64,000 bases of DNA, from NCBI RefSeq assembly GCF_024704725.1, contig NZ_JALIQS010000007.1, forward strand, positions 172,972-236,971. The letters are read 5' to 3'. Position numbers and translations under genes: made by a program. Below are positions 41,673-53,021 of this stretch, in pieces. The stretch's first letter is position 1. Each line of letters opens with the position of its first letter. The notes below the pieces were generated by a model that saw nothing but the letters and a program-made list of their open reading frames with translations, did no database searches and was not told the DNA's origin. Source of the DNA: Shinella sp. CPCC 101442 (lineage in GTDB: Bacteria > Pseudomonadota > Alphaproteobacteria > Rhizobiales > Rhizobiaceae).

Positions 41673-42500
41673 TTACTTGCATTCCTGCTGCTTGAACATC
41701 TCGAGCTTGGCAAGTTTTCCGGTCAGCACGAACTCACCATAGTCCATGGTCAGGTCCCGCGTGACACCGTTCTCGTACAGCTTGAAAGCCATGCGGTAGA
41801 CCGGTAGCGCGTCACCATCGCTGGTGTCGTTGTAGTAGGCGATAGACACCGGCCAGAACGCCTGCTTTGCGAATTTTCCGGCCTTGTCGGCATCCGGGTC
41901 GCCAGCTTTCGGCATTTCCTTCTTGCCGACCACGGAGGTCGTCATCAGCGTCTTGTCGCCGGCGTCCGAGCCGTCATAGAGGCGTGATTCGAAGAAGCGG
42001 TCGCCCTTCTTGGCGTGTTCGATGACATCGAGCATATGTTCCGTCGGGAAACGGCTCTCCGCCAGTTCCAGCTTGCGCGCGTCGGGCGATGTCAGGTCGA
42101 CGCTGACGCCCGCCTTTTCCTCGCGTGCCGTGCCGCGCACTTCCTTGTCCAGCTTCTCGTCGGTGAAGGAACGGGTGAGGAAGCGGAAGCTGCCGCCCTT
42201 CAGGTCCTCGTAGGTCGTCGTCTGCTGGTCGGTGAGGCGTGTCTCCTCGCCCGTATTGACCTGCGTGACGAAGCGGAAGCTTACCGTGTAGCCGTCGCAC
42301 GGGCTGCCATTGAACTCATAGACCATGCGGCCATACATGCCGGCGATGCCGGAGCGTTCGGTGGCATCCTTGAGCTGGAGGTCATAGACGGCGCGGTGCG
42401 GCGCAAGCCCGCTCGCCGGTGAGGCAAAGGCGCTGGTCACGCCGCTGCCGGCGAGGCATGTCCCGGCCGTGACGGCCGCGACAAAGGCTGAACGAAACAT
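41673..42500 (-). CDS. EipB-like periplasmic cell-envelope protein (DUF1849)
   Basis: 275-aa exported protein with a Sec signal peptide (MFRSAFVAAVTAGTCLAGSG, cleavage near AFASP). The mature sequence has LAPHRAVYDLQLK, MVYEFNGSPCDGYTVSFRFVTQ and a C-terminal Cys (KQQECK), matching the DUF1849/EipB family. In Brucella, EipB is a periplasmic beta-spiral protein required for envelope integrity, with a conserved disulfide; the two Cys seen here fit that. ATG 42500 has a strong AGGAGG box. It diverges from the RidA gene at 42681. Confidence 0.88.
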   Translation of the reverse strand: MFRSAFVAAVTAGTCLAGSGVTSAFASPASGLAPHRAVYDLQLKDATERSGIAGMYGRMVYEFNGSPCDGYTVSFRFVTQVNTGEETRLTDQQTTTYEDLKGGSFRFLTRSFTDEKLDKEVRGTAREEKAGVSVDLTSPDARKLELAESRFPTEHMLDVIEHAKKGDRFFESRLYDGSDAGDKTLMTTSVVGKKEMPKAGDPDADKAGKFAKQAFWPVSIAYYNDTSDGDALPVYRMAFKLYENGVTRDLTMDYGEFVLTGKLAKLEMFKQQECK

Positions 42501-42680
42501 CCGTTTCCTCCTGTTGAAGTCGAGCGCGATGTTATATGAACTCTTTCGGCAAAAGCGAGGCAATATCCACGCGACGTCATATTCATTTCCAACATTGCAG
42601 CAGCGCCTGCCGCAATGCCCTTCACAGCCGCACCGCGCCGTCCCTGTCTTGGAAGTCGGCGATCAAGAATGGAGACCAGA

Positions 42681-43145
42681 ATGTCCGCTGAAATCGAAAA
42701 ACGCGTCAAGGAACTGGGCTACGACATTCCCGTGGCGGCAGCGCCCGCAGCCAACTACGTGCCCTTCGTCATCAGCGGCAACGTGCTCCACATTTCCGGC
42801 CAGCTTCCCATGCTCGACGGCAAGCTCGCGGTAACCGGCCATGTCGGCAAGGATGTCGATGTCGCCGGAGCCCAGAAGGCGGCCGAACTCTGCGCGCTCG
42901 GCCTTCTCGCCCAGGCAAAGGTTGCGCTTGGCGACCTCTCGCGCATCAAGCGCATCATCAAGATCAATGGCTTCGTCGCCTCGACGCCCGATTTCGTCGA
43001 ACAGCACCTCGTGCTGAACGGCGCCTCGAACTTTCTCGTCGGCGCACTCGGCGAAGCCGGCAAACATGCCCGCGCCGCCGTCGGCATGGCATCCCTGCCC
43101 CTGAATGCGGCCGTCGAGATCGACGCCATCATGGAAATCGCCTGA
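42681..43145 (+). CDS. RidA family protein
   Basis: 154-aa member of the YjgF/YER057c/UK114 superfamily, in the RidA subgroup with a longer N-terminus (MSAEIEKRVKELGYD). Members hydrolyse reactive enamine/imine intermediates; whether the key Arg of canonical RidA is retained is not clear here. FVISGNVLHISGQLP and the C-terminal RAAVGMASLPLNAAVEIDAI are family blocks. The start is ATG 42681; sequence upstream in frame is not homologous. Its stop overlaps the next ATG by one base, opening a five-gene plus-strand operon. Confidence 0.92.
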   Translation: MSAEIEKRVKELGYDIPVAAAPAANYVPFVISGNVLHISGQLPMLDGKLAVTGHVGKDVDVAGAQKAAELCALGLLAQAKVALGDLSRIKRIIKINGFVASTPDFVEQHLVLNGASNFLVGALGEAGKHARAAVGMASLPLNAAVEIDAIMEIA

Positions 43146-43870
43146 TGCACAAATTCAACTGGCTGACCGAGCGCCCGATCGCGCATCGCGGCTATCATGA
43201 TCTCAACCGGGCGGTCTGGGAAAACACCCTTTCCGCCTTCGCCCGCGCCGTCGAGGCTGGTTTTGCCATCGAATGTGACCTGCAATATGCCGCCGACGCC
43301 ATTCCCGTCGTCTTCCATGACGACGACCTGAAGCGTCTCTGCGGCATCGACGGCGACGTGCGCCAACGCACAGCGGCCGAACTCGGCCTCCTGAAAATTG
43401 GCGGCACGGCCGACAAGGTGCCGACGCTGCGCCAGCTTCTCGACCTCGTGAAGGGCCGCGTCCCGCTCGTTCTGGAGCTGAAAGGCCGCAAGGGCGACGA
43501 CGACGGCTTTGCGATGGCCGTGCTCGATGCCATCGAAAGCTATGACGGCCCGATCGCCCTGATGAGCTTCGACCAGTGGCTTCTGAAAGACCTCAAGGAG
43601 ATCGGCACGACCCGCCCGGTCGGCCTGACGGCGGATGGCGCGCGGCCGGAGGAATTTGCCGTGCACGAGGAGGCGATGCAAGTCGGCCTCGACTTCATCT
43701 CCTACTATTACGGCCACCTGCCGAACGCCTTCATCAGCCGGCAGCGCGATCTCGGCAGGCAGATCATCACCTGGACGGTGCGCGACGACGAGGCGCGCAC
43801 GATCACGGCGCTCAACGCGGACCAGATGACCTTCGAAGGTTTCGATCCGCGCGAAGCCCTTACGGCCTGA
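43145..43870 (+). CDS. glycerophosphodiester phosphodiesterase
   Basis: 241-aa GDPD-fold enzyme cleaving glycerophosphodiesters to glycerol 3-phosphate and an alcohol. The catalytic motifs are present: IAHRGYHD at the N-terminus, ENTLSAFARAVEAG, IECDLQYAADAIPVVFHDDDLKR (metal ligands E and D with the general His), and the C-terminal ITWTVRDD block. No signal peptide is present, so it is cytoplasmic. It is translationally coupled to the RidA gene (TGATG), with the FemAB-like gene immediately after. Confidence 0.94.
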   Translation: MHKFNWLTERPIAHRGYHDLNRAVWENTLSAFARAVEAGFAIECDLQYAADAIPVVFHDDDLKRLCGIDGDVRQRTAAELGLLKIGGTADKVPTLRQLLDLVKGRVPLVLELKGRKGDDDGFAMAVLDAIESYDGPIALMSFDQWLLKDLKEIGTTRPVGLTADGARPEEFAVHEEAMQVGLDFISYYYGHLPNAFISRQRDLGRQIITWTVRDDEARTITALNADQMTFEGFDPREALTA

Positions 43871-43871
43871 G

Positions 43872-45056
43872 GTGACGGTGCGCATCCGCGTCGAAACGAG
43901 CTTTGCCGATATTTCGGCTGAAGACTGGGGGCGTCTTTCCGGCGCCTCCAGAGCGGATACGCAAACACCATACAATCCCTTTGTCAGCCACGCCTTCCTC
44001 TCCTCGCTCGAGGAATCGGGATGCGCAACAGCCGATACCGGCTGGCTCGGCCAGCACCTTCTTCTGGAAGACGACGACGAGGCCCTTATCGGCGCCCTGC
44101 CCGTCTATCTGAAAAATCACAGCCAGGGCGAATATGTCTTCGACCACGGCTGGGCCGATGCTTTCGAGCGCGCCGGCGGCAGCTATTATCCAAAGCTGCA
44201 GGCCTCCATCCCCTTCACGCCCGCCACCGGCCCGCGCCTGCTGCACCGGGCCGACCAGCCCGTCATCGAAGCGCAGGCAGCCCTTGCCGGCGGCCTGAAG
44301 GAACTCGCCAAGCGCCACGGCGTCTCCTCCGCCCATGTCACCTTCGTGCCGGACGCGGAAATCCCGGTCTTCGAGGCGGCAGGCTATCTGCACCGCACCG
44401 ACCAGCAGTTCCATTTCGTCAATGACGGTTACGGCTCATACGACGCCTTTCTCGATACGCTGGCTTCCCGCAAGCGCAAGGCGCTGAAGAAGGAGCGCCG
44501 GGCGGCGCTGAAACATGGCATTACGATCGACTGGCTGACCGGCAAGGATCTGACCGAAGCGATCTGGGATCAGTTCTTCACCTTCTACATGGACACCGGC
44601 AGCCGAAAATGGGGCTGCCCCTATCTCAACCGGGATTTCTACAGCCTGATCGGCGAACGCATGGCCGACGACATCCTGCTCGTCATGGCGAAACGCGACG
44701 GCCGCTATATCGCCGGCGCGATCAATTTCATCGGTGGCGACACGCTCTACGGCCGGCACTGGGGCTGCATCGAGGACCATCCGTTCCTGCATTTCGAGGT
44801 CTGCTACCATCAGGCCATCGATTTTGCGATCGCCAGGGGCCTGAAGCGCGTCGAGGCCGGCGCACAGGGTGAGCACAAGTTGGCGCGCGGCTACCTGCCG
44901 ACCATTACCCATTCCGCCCACTACATCACCCATGCCGGCCTGCGCCGCGCCGTCGCCGACTACCTCGAACGCGAACGCCGAGATGTGGAGATGATGGGCG
45001 ACTATCTGGCCGAACACGGCCCATTCCGCCGCACAGAGCACAACGAGACAGACTGA
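43872..45056 (+). CDS. FemAB-like/GNAT-fold acyltransferase (PF04339-type)
   Basis: 394-aa cytoplasmic protein of the family often labelled peptidogalycan biosynthesis protein. Family blocks visible are NPFVSHAFLSSLEESG, DHGWADAFERAGGSYYPKLQASIPFTPATGPRL, and GRHWGCIEDHPFLHFEVCYYQ-type sequence with GLKRVEAGAQGEHKLARGY. The fold is predicted to be two GNAT-like domains; the substrate is unknown. The start is GTG 43872 (a second GTG at 43878 is in frame), one base after the GDPD stop. Confidence 0.88.
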   Translation: MTVRIRVETSFADISAEDWGRLSGASRADTQTPYNPFVSHAFLSSLEESGCATADTGWLGQHLLLEDDDEALIGALPVYLKNHSQGEYVFDHGWADAFERAGGSYYPKLQASIPFTPATGPRLLHRADQPVIEAQAALAGGLKELAKRHGVSSAHVTFVPDAEIPVFEAAGYLHRTDQQFHFVNDGYGSYDAFLDTLASRKRKALKKERRAALKHGITIDWLTGKDLTEAIWDQFFTFYMDTGSRKWGCPYLNRDFYSLIGERMADDILLVMAKRDGRYIAGAINFIGGDTLYGRHWGCIEDHPFLHFEVCYHQAIDFAIARGLKRVEAGAQGEHKLARGYLPTITHSAHYITHAGLRRAVADYLERERRDVEMMGDYLAEHGPFRRTEHNETD

Positions 45057-45071
45057 GACCGGGAGACGAGC

Positions 45072-45491
45072 ATGAGCTACGACACCAACAATATTTTCGC
45101 AAGAATCCTGCGCGGCGAAATCCCCTCGCACCGCGTCTATGAGGATGAGCACACATTCGCCTTCATGGATGTGATGCCGCAGGCGAACGGCCACACGCTG
45201 GTCATCCCGAAGGCGCCCTCGCGCAACATCCTCGATGCCGATCCGGAAACGCTGGCGCGGCTCATGCCCGTCGTACAGAAGGTTGCGGTCGCGGTGAAGG
45301 AAGCCTTCGAGGCTGATGGCGTGACGGTCATCCAGTTCAACGAGCCGGCCGCCGGCCAGACCGTGTACCATCTGCATTTCCACGTCATCCCGCGCGTCGA
45401 AGGCCTACCGCTGAAGCCGCATTCCGGCACGATGGAAGACCAGGGCGTGCTTTCGGCCAATGCCGAAAAGCTCAGAAAGGCGCTGGCATGA
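45072..45491 (+). CDS. HIT family nucleotide-binding hydrolase
   Basis: 139-aa histidine-triad protein. The motif HLHFHVIPR places the three His at 100, 102 and 104; NIFARILRGEIPSHRVYEDE is the N-terminal HINT-type signature. Relatives are AMP-lysine or AMP-N hydrolases of broad purine phosphoramidate specificity. An AGACGAG sequence precedes ATG 45072. It overlaps the following gene by 4 bp (ATGA). Confidence 0.94.
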   Translation: MSYDTNNIFARILRGEIPSHRVYEDEHTFAFMDVMPQANGHTLVIPKAPSRNILDADPETLARLMPVVQKVAVAVKEAFEADGVTVIQFNEPAAGQTVYHLHFHVIPRVEGLPLKPHSGTMEDQGVLSANAEKLRKALA

Positions 45492-45937
45492 CGACCGTCC
45501 TCACCCGCCGCACCGTCCTGCTCGGCCTCGCCAGCGCCGCACTTGCCGCAGCGCTGCCGGCCTTTCCTGTTTTCGCAGCCGAGCGCCCGGAAGAGATCGT
45601 CGAAAAGATCTACGCTGCCTACGCCAATGACGGCAACGGGCCGCAGGACGTGCCTTATGTACGCGATGTCGCGGAGCAACTCTCGGGCGAAAACCATCCG
45701 GGTTTCGATTTCTTCATCGACGCGCAGGATTTCGACAAGGTCTCCGCCGTCGTCGCGCTCGTTTCGGAGAGCGCGAAGGACGCAGTCGTGCGCGCGGAGA
45801 TGACGAATTTCGGCGCAACGAAAACCGTCGAGATCGACTTCGTGAAGAATGGCCCGAACTGGAAGATCGGCAATGTCCGCTATCCCGTCGCAGGTGGCTT
45901 CGACCTGCGCCAGAGCCTCGGCCTGAGCGCGCTTTAA
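45488..45937 (+). CDS. exported protein, probable Tat substrate (DUF3828-like)
   Basis: 149-aa protein with a twin-arginine style N-terminus (TRRTVLLGLASAALAAALPA, cleavage near VFAAE). The mature part resembles small DUF3828-type periplasmic proteins (PEEIVEKIYAAYA at the start, FVKNGPNWKIGNVRY near the end); the assignment is tentative. It is the last gene of the operon that starts at 42681, coupled to the HIT gene by ATGA. Its stop overlaps the convergent azlD stop by 4 bp. Confidence 0.8.
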   Translation: MTTVLTRRTVLLGLASAALAAALPAFPVFAAERPEEIVEKIYAAYANDGNGPQDVPYVRDVAEQLSGENHPGFDFFIDAQDFDKVSAVVALVSESAKDAVVRAEMTNFGATKTVEIDFVKNGPNWKIGNVRYPVAGGFDLRQSLGLSAL

Positions 45938-46278
45938 GCGCCCGTTAGCGCAAGCCCCGCGGCCAGGAAGGCGATGGCCGCGGCGATGCCCAGAATCTGT
46001 CGGAAGCGGCCTCCGAAGAAGAAAAAGAGTGCGCCAGCCAGCACCGCCCCGAGCCGCAGCCAGAGCGGCGAGCTTTCCAGCGCTCCCGTCGGGAAGAAGA
46101 TCAGCTTGGCGATGACGGCGGCCACCAGCGCCGTCGCGACCGCCCGCACCCAGTTCAGCAACTCTGATTTTTCATCGATGCGATTGCCCGCGATGACGCC
46201 GGACCAGCGCCAGAAATCCGTGGCGAGCCAGCCGGCGATGGCGATGTAGATATAGGGCCAGGGGCCTTCGAAACTCAT
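45934..46278 (-). CDS. azlD: AzlD-family branched-chain amino acid exporter subunit
   Basis: 114-aa membrane protein with four hydrophobic segments, the small partner of AzlC in branched-chain amino acid export. PWPYIYIAIAGWLATDFWRW at the start and the short helix-loop pattern fit AzlD. ATG 46278 overlaps the azlC stop by 4 bp; a longer in-frame extension lies inside azlC and is rejected. Confidence 0.85.
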   Translation of the reverse strand: MSFEGPWPYIYIAIAGWLATDFWRWSGVIAGNRIDEKSELLNWVRAVATALVAAVIAKLIFFPTGALESSPLWLRLGAVLAGALFFFFGGRFRQILGIAAAIAFLAAGLALTGA

Positions 46279-47015
46279 CGCGCGGCCTCCTTCCGCCGCA
46301 ACATCCGTTCTCCCCACCAGGCGAGCGTGCCGCCGATGATACCGGTCAGCAGGATGTCATATTCGGGCGCGATCACCGCGAAGAGATAGCCGAGCGCGAG
46401 GCCGATGCCGAGGGCCCAGTAGATCACCCGATGGCGCGCGGAAATCCAGATCGAGGTGAGGAAATAGACGGGCGTCAGGAAGAACAGGCAGCCCGACACG
46501 ATGGGCGGAAACTCCGAGACGGCGCCATAGACGATGCCGACCAGCAGAATATTGGTGATCGTCAGCGTGATTCCGAAACCAGCAAAAAAAGCGACTCGGC
46601 CATAACGCGGCACATCGCGCACATTCTCCATGGCGAAGACCCAGGCGGTGATGGCGACGAAATGCGAGACGATGAGCAGCAGCCAGGTCGGCGTGCGGCT
46701 GGTGCGGATTTCCGGTATCAGCGCGGCCACCATCGGCATCATGCGCACGGAAGACAGCGTCACGGCGATGAACGCCGTCGCGATATGCGCGCCCGACAGC
46801 ATGGAGCCGACGAGGATCACCTTGGCGGGCAGCGCCCAGACCATGCCGGTCATGAACATCACCTGTCCGACCGGGATCTTCGCCTCGGCGGTGAAGGCTG
46901 CAAAGCCGACGAAGGACAGCATGAGGATGATGGCCGGCAGGCTGAAAAGCCCGCGCGCGCCGATCAGGAACCAGTGCATCTGGGATTGGGGTTCTGGCGC
47001 GGTCTCGGCAGTCAT
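46275..47015 (-). CDS. azlC: AzlC-family branched-chain amino acid exporter subunit
   Basis: 246-aa inner-membrane protein with about seven to eight hydrophobic segments. GARGLFSLPAIILMLSFVGFAAF, KIPVGQVMFMTGMVWALPAKVI and LSSVRMMPMVAALIPEIR match AzlC, the large subunit of the two-component exporter of leucine, isoleucine, valine and analogues. It is coupled to azlD. The clpA terminator lies just upstream of its start. Confidence 0.9.
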   Translation of the reverse strand: MTAETAPEPQSQMHWFLIGARGLFSLPAIILMLSFVGFAAFTAEAKIPVGQVMFMTGMVWALPAKVILVGSMLSGAHIATAFIAVTLSSVRMMPMVAALIPEIRTSRTPTWLLLIVSHFVAITAWVFAMENVRDVPRYGRVAFFAGFGITLTITNILLVGIVYGAVSEFPPIVSGCLFFLTPVYFLTSIWISARHRVIYWALGIGLALGYLFAVIAPEYDILLTGIIGGTLAWWGERMLRRKEAAR

Positions 47016-47035
47016 GGATATCCCGGATCATCGGC

Positions 47036-47067
47036 AAAAAGAAAGCCGGGCAGTTTCCTGCCCGGCT
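47036..47067 (-). terminator. intrinsic terminator after clpA
   Basis: Ten-base-pair stem (47044-47053 with 47058-47067), 4-nt loop TTTC/GAAA, followed on the minus strand by TTCTTTTTGCC. It lies 20 bp past the clpA stop. Confidence 0.92.
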
Positions 47068-47086
47068 GGTATCATTTGTAAAGCCG

Positions 47087-49600
<2,514 letters not shown>

Positions 49601-49609
49601 GGTCGTTCC

Positions 49610-49972
49610 TCATTTCTTTTCCATGACACATTGCAGCGGGTGCTGGTGCTGGCGGGAGAAATCCATCACCTGTGTCACTTTGGTTTCGGCAACCTCGTAG
49701 GTGAACACGCCACACTCGCCTACGCCATGATTGTGCACATGCAGCATGACCCGTGTGGCCGCTTCGCGGTCCTTCTGGAAGAAACGTTCCAGAATGTGGA
49801 TCACGAACTCCATGGGCGTATAATCGTCATTGAGAAGCAGCACGCGATACAGGCTCGGCTTCTTCGTCTTAGGCTTTGTGCGGGTAATGACGGAGGTGCT
49901 GCGACCGGGAGTGCCGCCGCTCTCGTCACCGTCCTGCATTCTGACCCGTCTCACAGTCATTTTCGTGGTCAT
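49610..49972 (-). CDS. clpS: ATP-dependent Clp protease adaptor ClpS
   Basis: N-degron adaptor that binds ClpA's N-terminal domain. The 120-aa protein has a basic, disordered N-terminus and the folded core [24 protein letters not shown] (including the acidic DD and the Met gate), [28 protein letters not shown]. The following clpA gene is 9 bp away on the same strand, so they form an operon. ATG 49972 is the chosen start ([11 protein letters not shown]). Confidence 0.96.
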   Translation of the reverse strand: MTTKMTVRRVRMQDGDESGGTPGRSTSVITRTKPKTKKPSLYRVLLLNDDYTPMEFVIHILERFFQKDREAATRVMLHVHNHGVGECGVFTYEVAETKVTQVMDFSRQHQHPLQCVMEKK

Positions 49973-50170
49973 TCCTTGATTACGAGCCCTGATTACGGCC
50001 GCTTCCTTTATGGCGCGTCGTTCGGCTGAGGTAGCCTTTGGACCTGTTATCTAATGTTTCGTCACACGATTGTAAGACCCTTGCTTCGCACTGCAATCAT
50101 AATCGCGGACTGTCCGAAGGAAATAGCGAAATTTGCGGCCGACGCGTCAGCCCCGCGCAATCCCCGAAAC

Positions 50171-50205
50171 GCGAAAAGGCCGGCCGCGGTTGCCCACGGC
50201 CGGCC
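50171..50205 (-). terminator. intrinsic terminator after the phasin gene
   Basis: Nine-base-pair GC stem (50178-50186 with 50197-50205) and a 10-nt loop, followed on the minus strand by TTTTCGC. It lies about 37 bp past the phasin stop. Confidence 0.75.
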
Positions 50206-50241
50206 GATAAACGCTATACGCGTACGCTCTACTGAAAAACC

Positions 50242-50595
50242 TTAAGCGGCAACGGCCGACTTGGCGGCAGCGGTTGCCTTGGCGACCGGTGCTTCGTAGG
50301 GCTTGTAAGCGCCCTTGGCGATCTCCGCATAGAGTTCGCTGAGCTTGGTGGCTTCGGCAACAAAGCCTTCATAGGAGGACTTCACGAAAGCGGTCTGCAG
50401 CTCGACGGCAGCTTCGACGCTCTTGACGCCAGAGAGCTTTTCGAAATGGGCGAGACCGTTTTCGAACGACTTCTTGGAGTAATCGGCGGTTTCGGTGGCA
50501 ATGGCCTGCCAGCCCTGAGCAGCCGTCGTGTAGCTCTTCAAGAGCGTGTCCACGGCTTCCTTGCTCTTCTTGTTTGCATCGTCGAAATTGAACAT
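50242..50595 (-). CDS. phasin family protein (PhaP-like)
   Basis: 117-aa amphipathic helical protein that coats polyhydroxyalkanoate granules. MFNFDDANKKSKEAVDTLLKSY, WQAIATETADYSKKSFENGLAHFEKL and the C-terminal Ala/Lys-rich stretch (VAKATAAAKSAVAA) are typical of the Phasin_2 group. It is a single gene with a strong AGGAGA box 5 nt before ATG 50595 and its own terminator, fitting high, independent expression. Confidence 0.92.
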   Translation of the reverse strand: MFNFDDANKKSKEAVDTLLKSYTTAAQGWQAIATETADYSKKSFENGLAHFEKLSGVKSVEAAVELQTAFVKSSYEGFVAEATKLSELYAEIAKGAYKPYEAPVAKATAAAKSAVAA

Positions 50596-50790
50596 CGAAG
50601 TCTCCTTTGGATCCCGGTGGTATGGTCCAAAATCTATATGCGACGCACAAAAAAGTCAATGAAATGGTGCGGCGCAATATTTTTCAAGCAAAGCAACGCC
50701 TTGCGCGATAGGTATGATTATTGGCGCCGTCAAAATGCAACGTGTCGCAAAACAATAACAATACAGCCAGCGGCAACATCTGGCGCACAA

Positions 50791-50823
50791 TGAAAAAGCC
50801 CGGCGCCAAAGGCAGCCGGGCTT
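50791..50823 (-). terminator. intrinsic terminator after the DUF3126 gene
   Basis: Nine-base-pair stem (50796-50804 with 50815-50823) and a 10-nt loop with an inner GCC/GGC pair, followed on the minus strand by TTTTTCAT. It lies about 24 bp past the stop. Confidence 0.88.
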
Positions 50824-50846
50824 CCAGTCCTGCGGTTTTCGACAGA

Positions 50847-51050
50847 TCAGAGATCGATGTCGAGGATCGCCATGGAAAAGTTGTAGGAGAGTTCGCCATC
50901 CTCGTCGTCGCGGAACACGACGCCCAGGAACTCGTCAGCAAGGTAGACCTCGGCCGACTCATCCTTGCGCGGACGGGCCTTGATGACGATCTCCTTGTTG
51001 ATATTGCGCTTGAAGTAGGCCTCGAGCTTCCTGATTTCTTCCGGCGTCAC
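50847..51050 (-). CDS. DUF3126 family protein
   Basis: 67-aa conserved alphaproteobacterial protein of unknown function. MTPEEIRKLEAYFKRNINKEI and EVYLADEFLGVVFRDDEDGE are recognisable family blocks; the acidic C-terminal half ends FSMAILDIDL. The start is GTG 51050 with GGAGA 7 nt upstream; no in-frame ATG is near. It lies 95 bp after cysE on the same strand and probably shares its transcript. Confidence 0.9.
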   Translation of the reverse strand: MTPEEIRKLEAYFKRNINKEIVIKARPRKDESAEVYLADEFLGVVFRDDEDGELSYNFSMAILDIDL

Positions 51051-51145
51051 GACATGTCTCCGTCAACGTTTGATTTGCCGCGCTTCTCGCACCTGCTCCA
51101 GAGCGTGTAAACCCTCGAACGCCGATGCAAGGCGACTTTTCCCTC

Positions 51146-51979
51146 TCAGAGATCGTAGTCGAAGGCTGCCAGCAACTGATCCATCGCACGCGAAGGCTCG
51201 TTGCAGCCCGCCTCGCCAACGACGCGGGCCGGCACGCCGGCGACCGTCGATTTCGGCGGCACGGGCTTCAGCACGACGGAGCCTGCGGCGATGCGCGAGC
51301 AATGGCCGATATGGATGTTGCCGAGGATTTTCGCGCCCGCACCGATCAGCACACCGTCGCCGATCTTCGGGTGGCGGTCGCCGCCTTCCTTGCCGGTGCC
51401 GCCGAGCGTCACGTTGTGCAGGATAGAGACATTGTCGCCGATGGACGCGGTCTCGCCGACGACGAGGCCCGTCGCGTGGTCGAGGAAGATGCCCTTGCCG
51501 ATATGCGCCGCCGGATTGATATCCGTCTGGAAGACGCTGGAGGACCGGCTTTGCAGGTAGAGCGCGAGGTCACGCCGGCCGTTGTTGTAGAGCCAGTGCG
51601 CGACGCGGTGCGTCTGGATGGCGTGGAACCCCTTGAAATAGAGCACGGCATCCAGGAACCGCAGGCATGCCGGGTCGCGATCATAGACAGCCTGGATATC
51701 GACACGCAGGATGCTGCCCCATTCCGGCCAGTCTTCCAGCATTTCGTCGAAAATCTGATGCAGAAGATTCGCCTGCAGGTCCGGATGATCGAGGCGTTCA
51801 CAGACGCGATGGATCACGCTTTCTTCCAGCGAGCGGTGGTTCAGCACCGTCGAATAGAGAAAGGCCGCCAGCAGCGGCTCGGCCTGGGCGGCAACGCGGG
51901 CTTCCTCGCGCAGGCTATCCCAGATCGGGTCCATGGCCTTCAGCTTGTCGCCGGCCCTGAGTTCATTCGTCGCGACCAT
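51146..51979 (-). CDS. cysE: serine O-acetyltransferase
   Basis: First step of cysteine synthesis, acetylating serine with acetyl-CoA. The 277-aa protein has an alpha-helical N-terminal domain (DPIWDSLREEARVAAQAEPLLAAFLYS) and a left-handed beta-helix C-terminal domain with HIGKGIFLDHATGLVVGETASIGDNVSILHNVTLGGTG, including the conserved Asp/His pair. The C-terminal tail ends in DL, shorter than the E. coli I-terminated tail that binds cysteine synthase. ATG 51979. Confidence 0.97.
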   Translation of the reverse strand: MVATNELRAGDKLKAMDPIWDSLREEARVAAQAEPLLAAFLYSTVLNHRSLEESVIHRVCERLDHPDLQANLLHQIFDEMLEDWPEWGSILRVDIQAVYDRDPACLRFLDAVLYFKGFHAIQTHRVAHWLYNNGRRDLALYLQSRSSSVFQTDINPAAHIGKGIFLDHATGLVVGETASIGDNVSILHNVTLGGTGKEGGDRHPKIGDGVLIGAGAKILGNIHIGHCSRIAAGSVVLKPVPPKSTVAGVPARVVGEAGCNEPSRAMDQLLAAFDYDL

Positions 51980-52070
51980 CGCCGCACTCCTTCATCACCA
52001 TACCGGATCATATATAAAGCAAAGCGCGTTCGAGCGGAATGGCCGGACGCGCTTTGTCGCAAACGGCGCG

Positions 52071-52856
52071 TCAGCGACCGTCGATCTGCGCGTAGAATTC
52101 CAGAACGGCGCGCTTGAACACCCTGTCGCCGACGGCCAGCATGTGGTCGCGGCCGGGAATGTCGAGCGCGCGGGCATCCGGCATCAGGGCCGCCAGCGCC
52201 TGCGGGCTTCCCGCTATGTCGTCCTTCGTGCCGACCCCGATCAGCGCGGGCACGTCGATGCGCGCCATATCCGCTTCGGTCAGCAGGTCGCGCGAGGTCA
52301 TGATACAGGCGGCAAGCGCCTGGCGATCGGATTTCGTCTGATCGGCAAAAGCGCGGAACATGCGGCCGCGCTCGTGGGTCACGACGTCGAGGGACGGCGC
52401 CAGCAACGCGTCGGCAATCGGATCCCAATCGCCCACGCCTTCCACCATTCCAATGCCGAGGCCACCGAAAACGACCGAGCGCACGCGGTGGGGATGGGCC
52501 AGCGCCATGAAGGCGGTGATGCGCGCGCCCATGGAATAGCCGAAGACATGCGCTTCCGGGATCGCGAGGTGATCGAGCAGCGCCGCCGCATCACCTGCCA
52601 TCAGCGGCGGCGTATACAGTGCCGGATCATGCGGCTTGGCGCTGGCGCCGTGGCCGCGATTGTCGATGGCGATGACGCGGTAGCCGGCATCGCCCAGCGT
52701 CTTCAGCCAGCCGGGAAACACCCAGTTGACGCTGGCGCTGGAGGCAAAGCCGTGGATGAGCAGCACCGGCTCGCCCGAGGGGTCGCCTTCGTCAAAGTAG
52801 GCGAGTTCCAGGCCTTCGTGGGTGAAACGGGAAAAGGGCGGGTTGTCGAGGTTCAT
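52071..52856 (-). CDS. alpha/beta hydrolase
   Basis: 261-aa single-domain alpha/beta hydrolase without signal peptide. The oxyanion HGFASSASVNW, the nucleophile elbow GYSMGA (Ser at about 106) and the C-terminal catalytic block PGRDHML are all present, so it should be catalytically competent. Substrate unknown. It lies 91 bp upstream of cysE on the same strand and diverges from the zinc-finger protein gene. Confidence 0.9.
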   Translation of the reverse strand: MNLDNPPFSRFTHEGLELAYFDEGDPSGEPVLLIHGFASSASVNWVFPGWLKTLGDAGYRVIAIDNRGHGASAKPHDPALYTPPLMAGDAAALLDHLAIPEAHVFGYSMGARITAFMALAHPHRVRSVVFGGLGIGMVEGVGDWDPIADALLAPSLDVVTHERGRMFRAFADQTKSDRQALAACIMTSRDLLTEADMARIDVPALIGVGTKDDIAGSPQALAALMPDARALDIPGRDHMLAVGDRVFKRAVLEFYAQIDGR

Positions 52857-53021
52857 CGCGGGCCGTCTTTCGTTTTCTCGACCCTGCTCATACTGCCCTT
52901 TGCCCGCGGAGAAAACGGCCGCCCTGCGGAAATCTCCTCACCCGCGACGGTTTTGCATCTACCCATTTGGCTTCAAGGCGATTATGGTCCGCGCCAGAAA
53001 ACGGACTTCACGGAGCATGAC

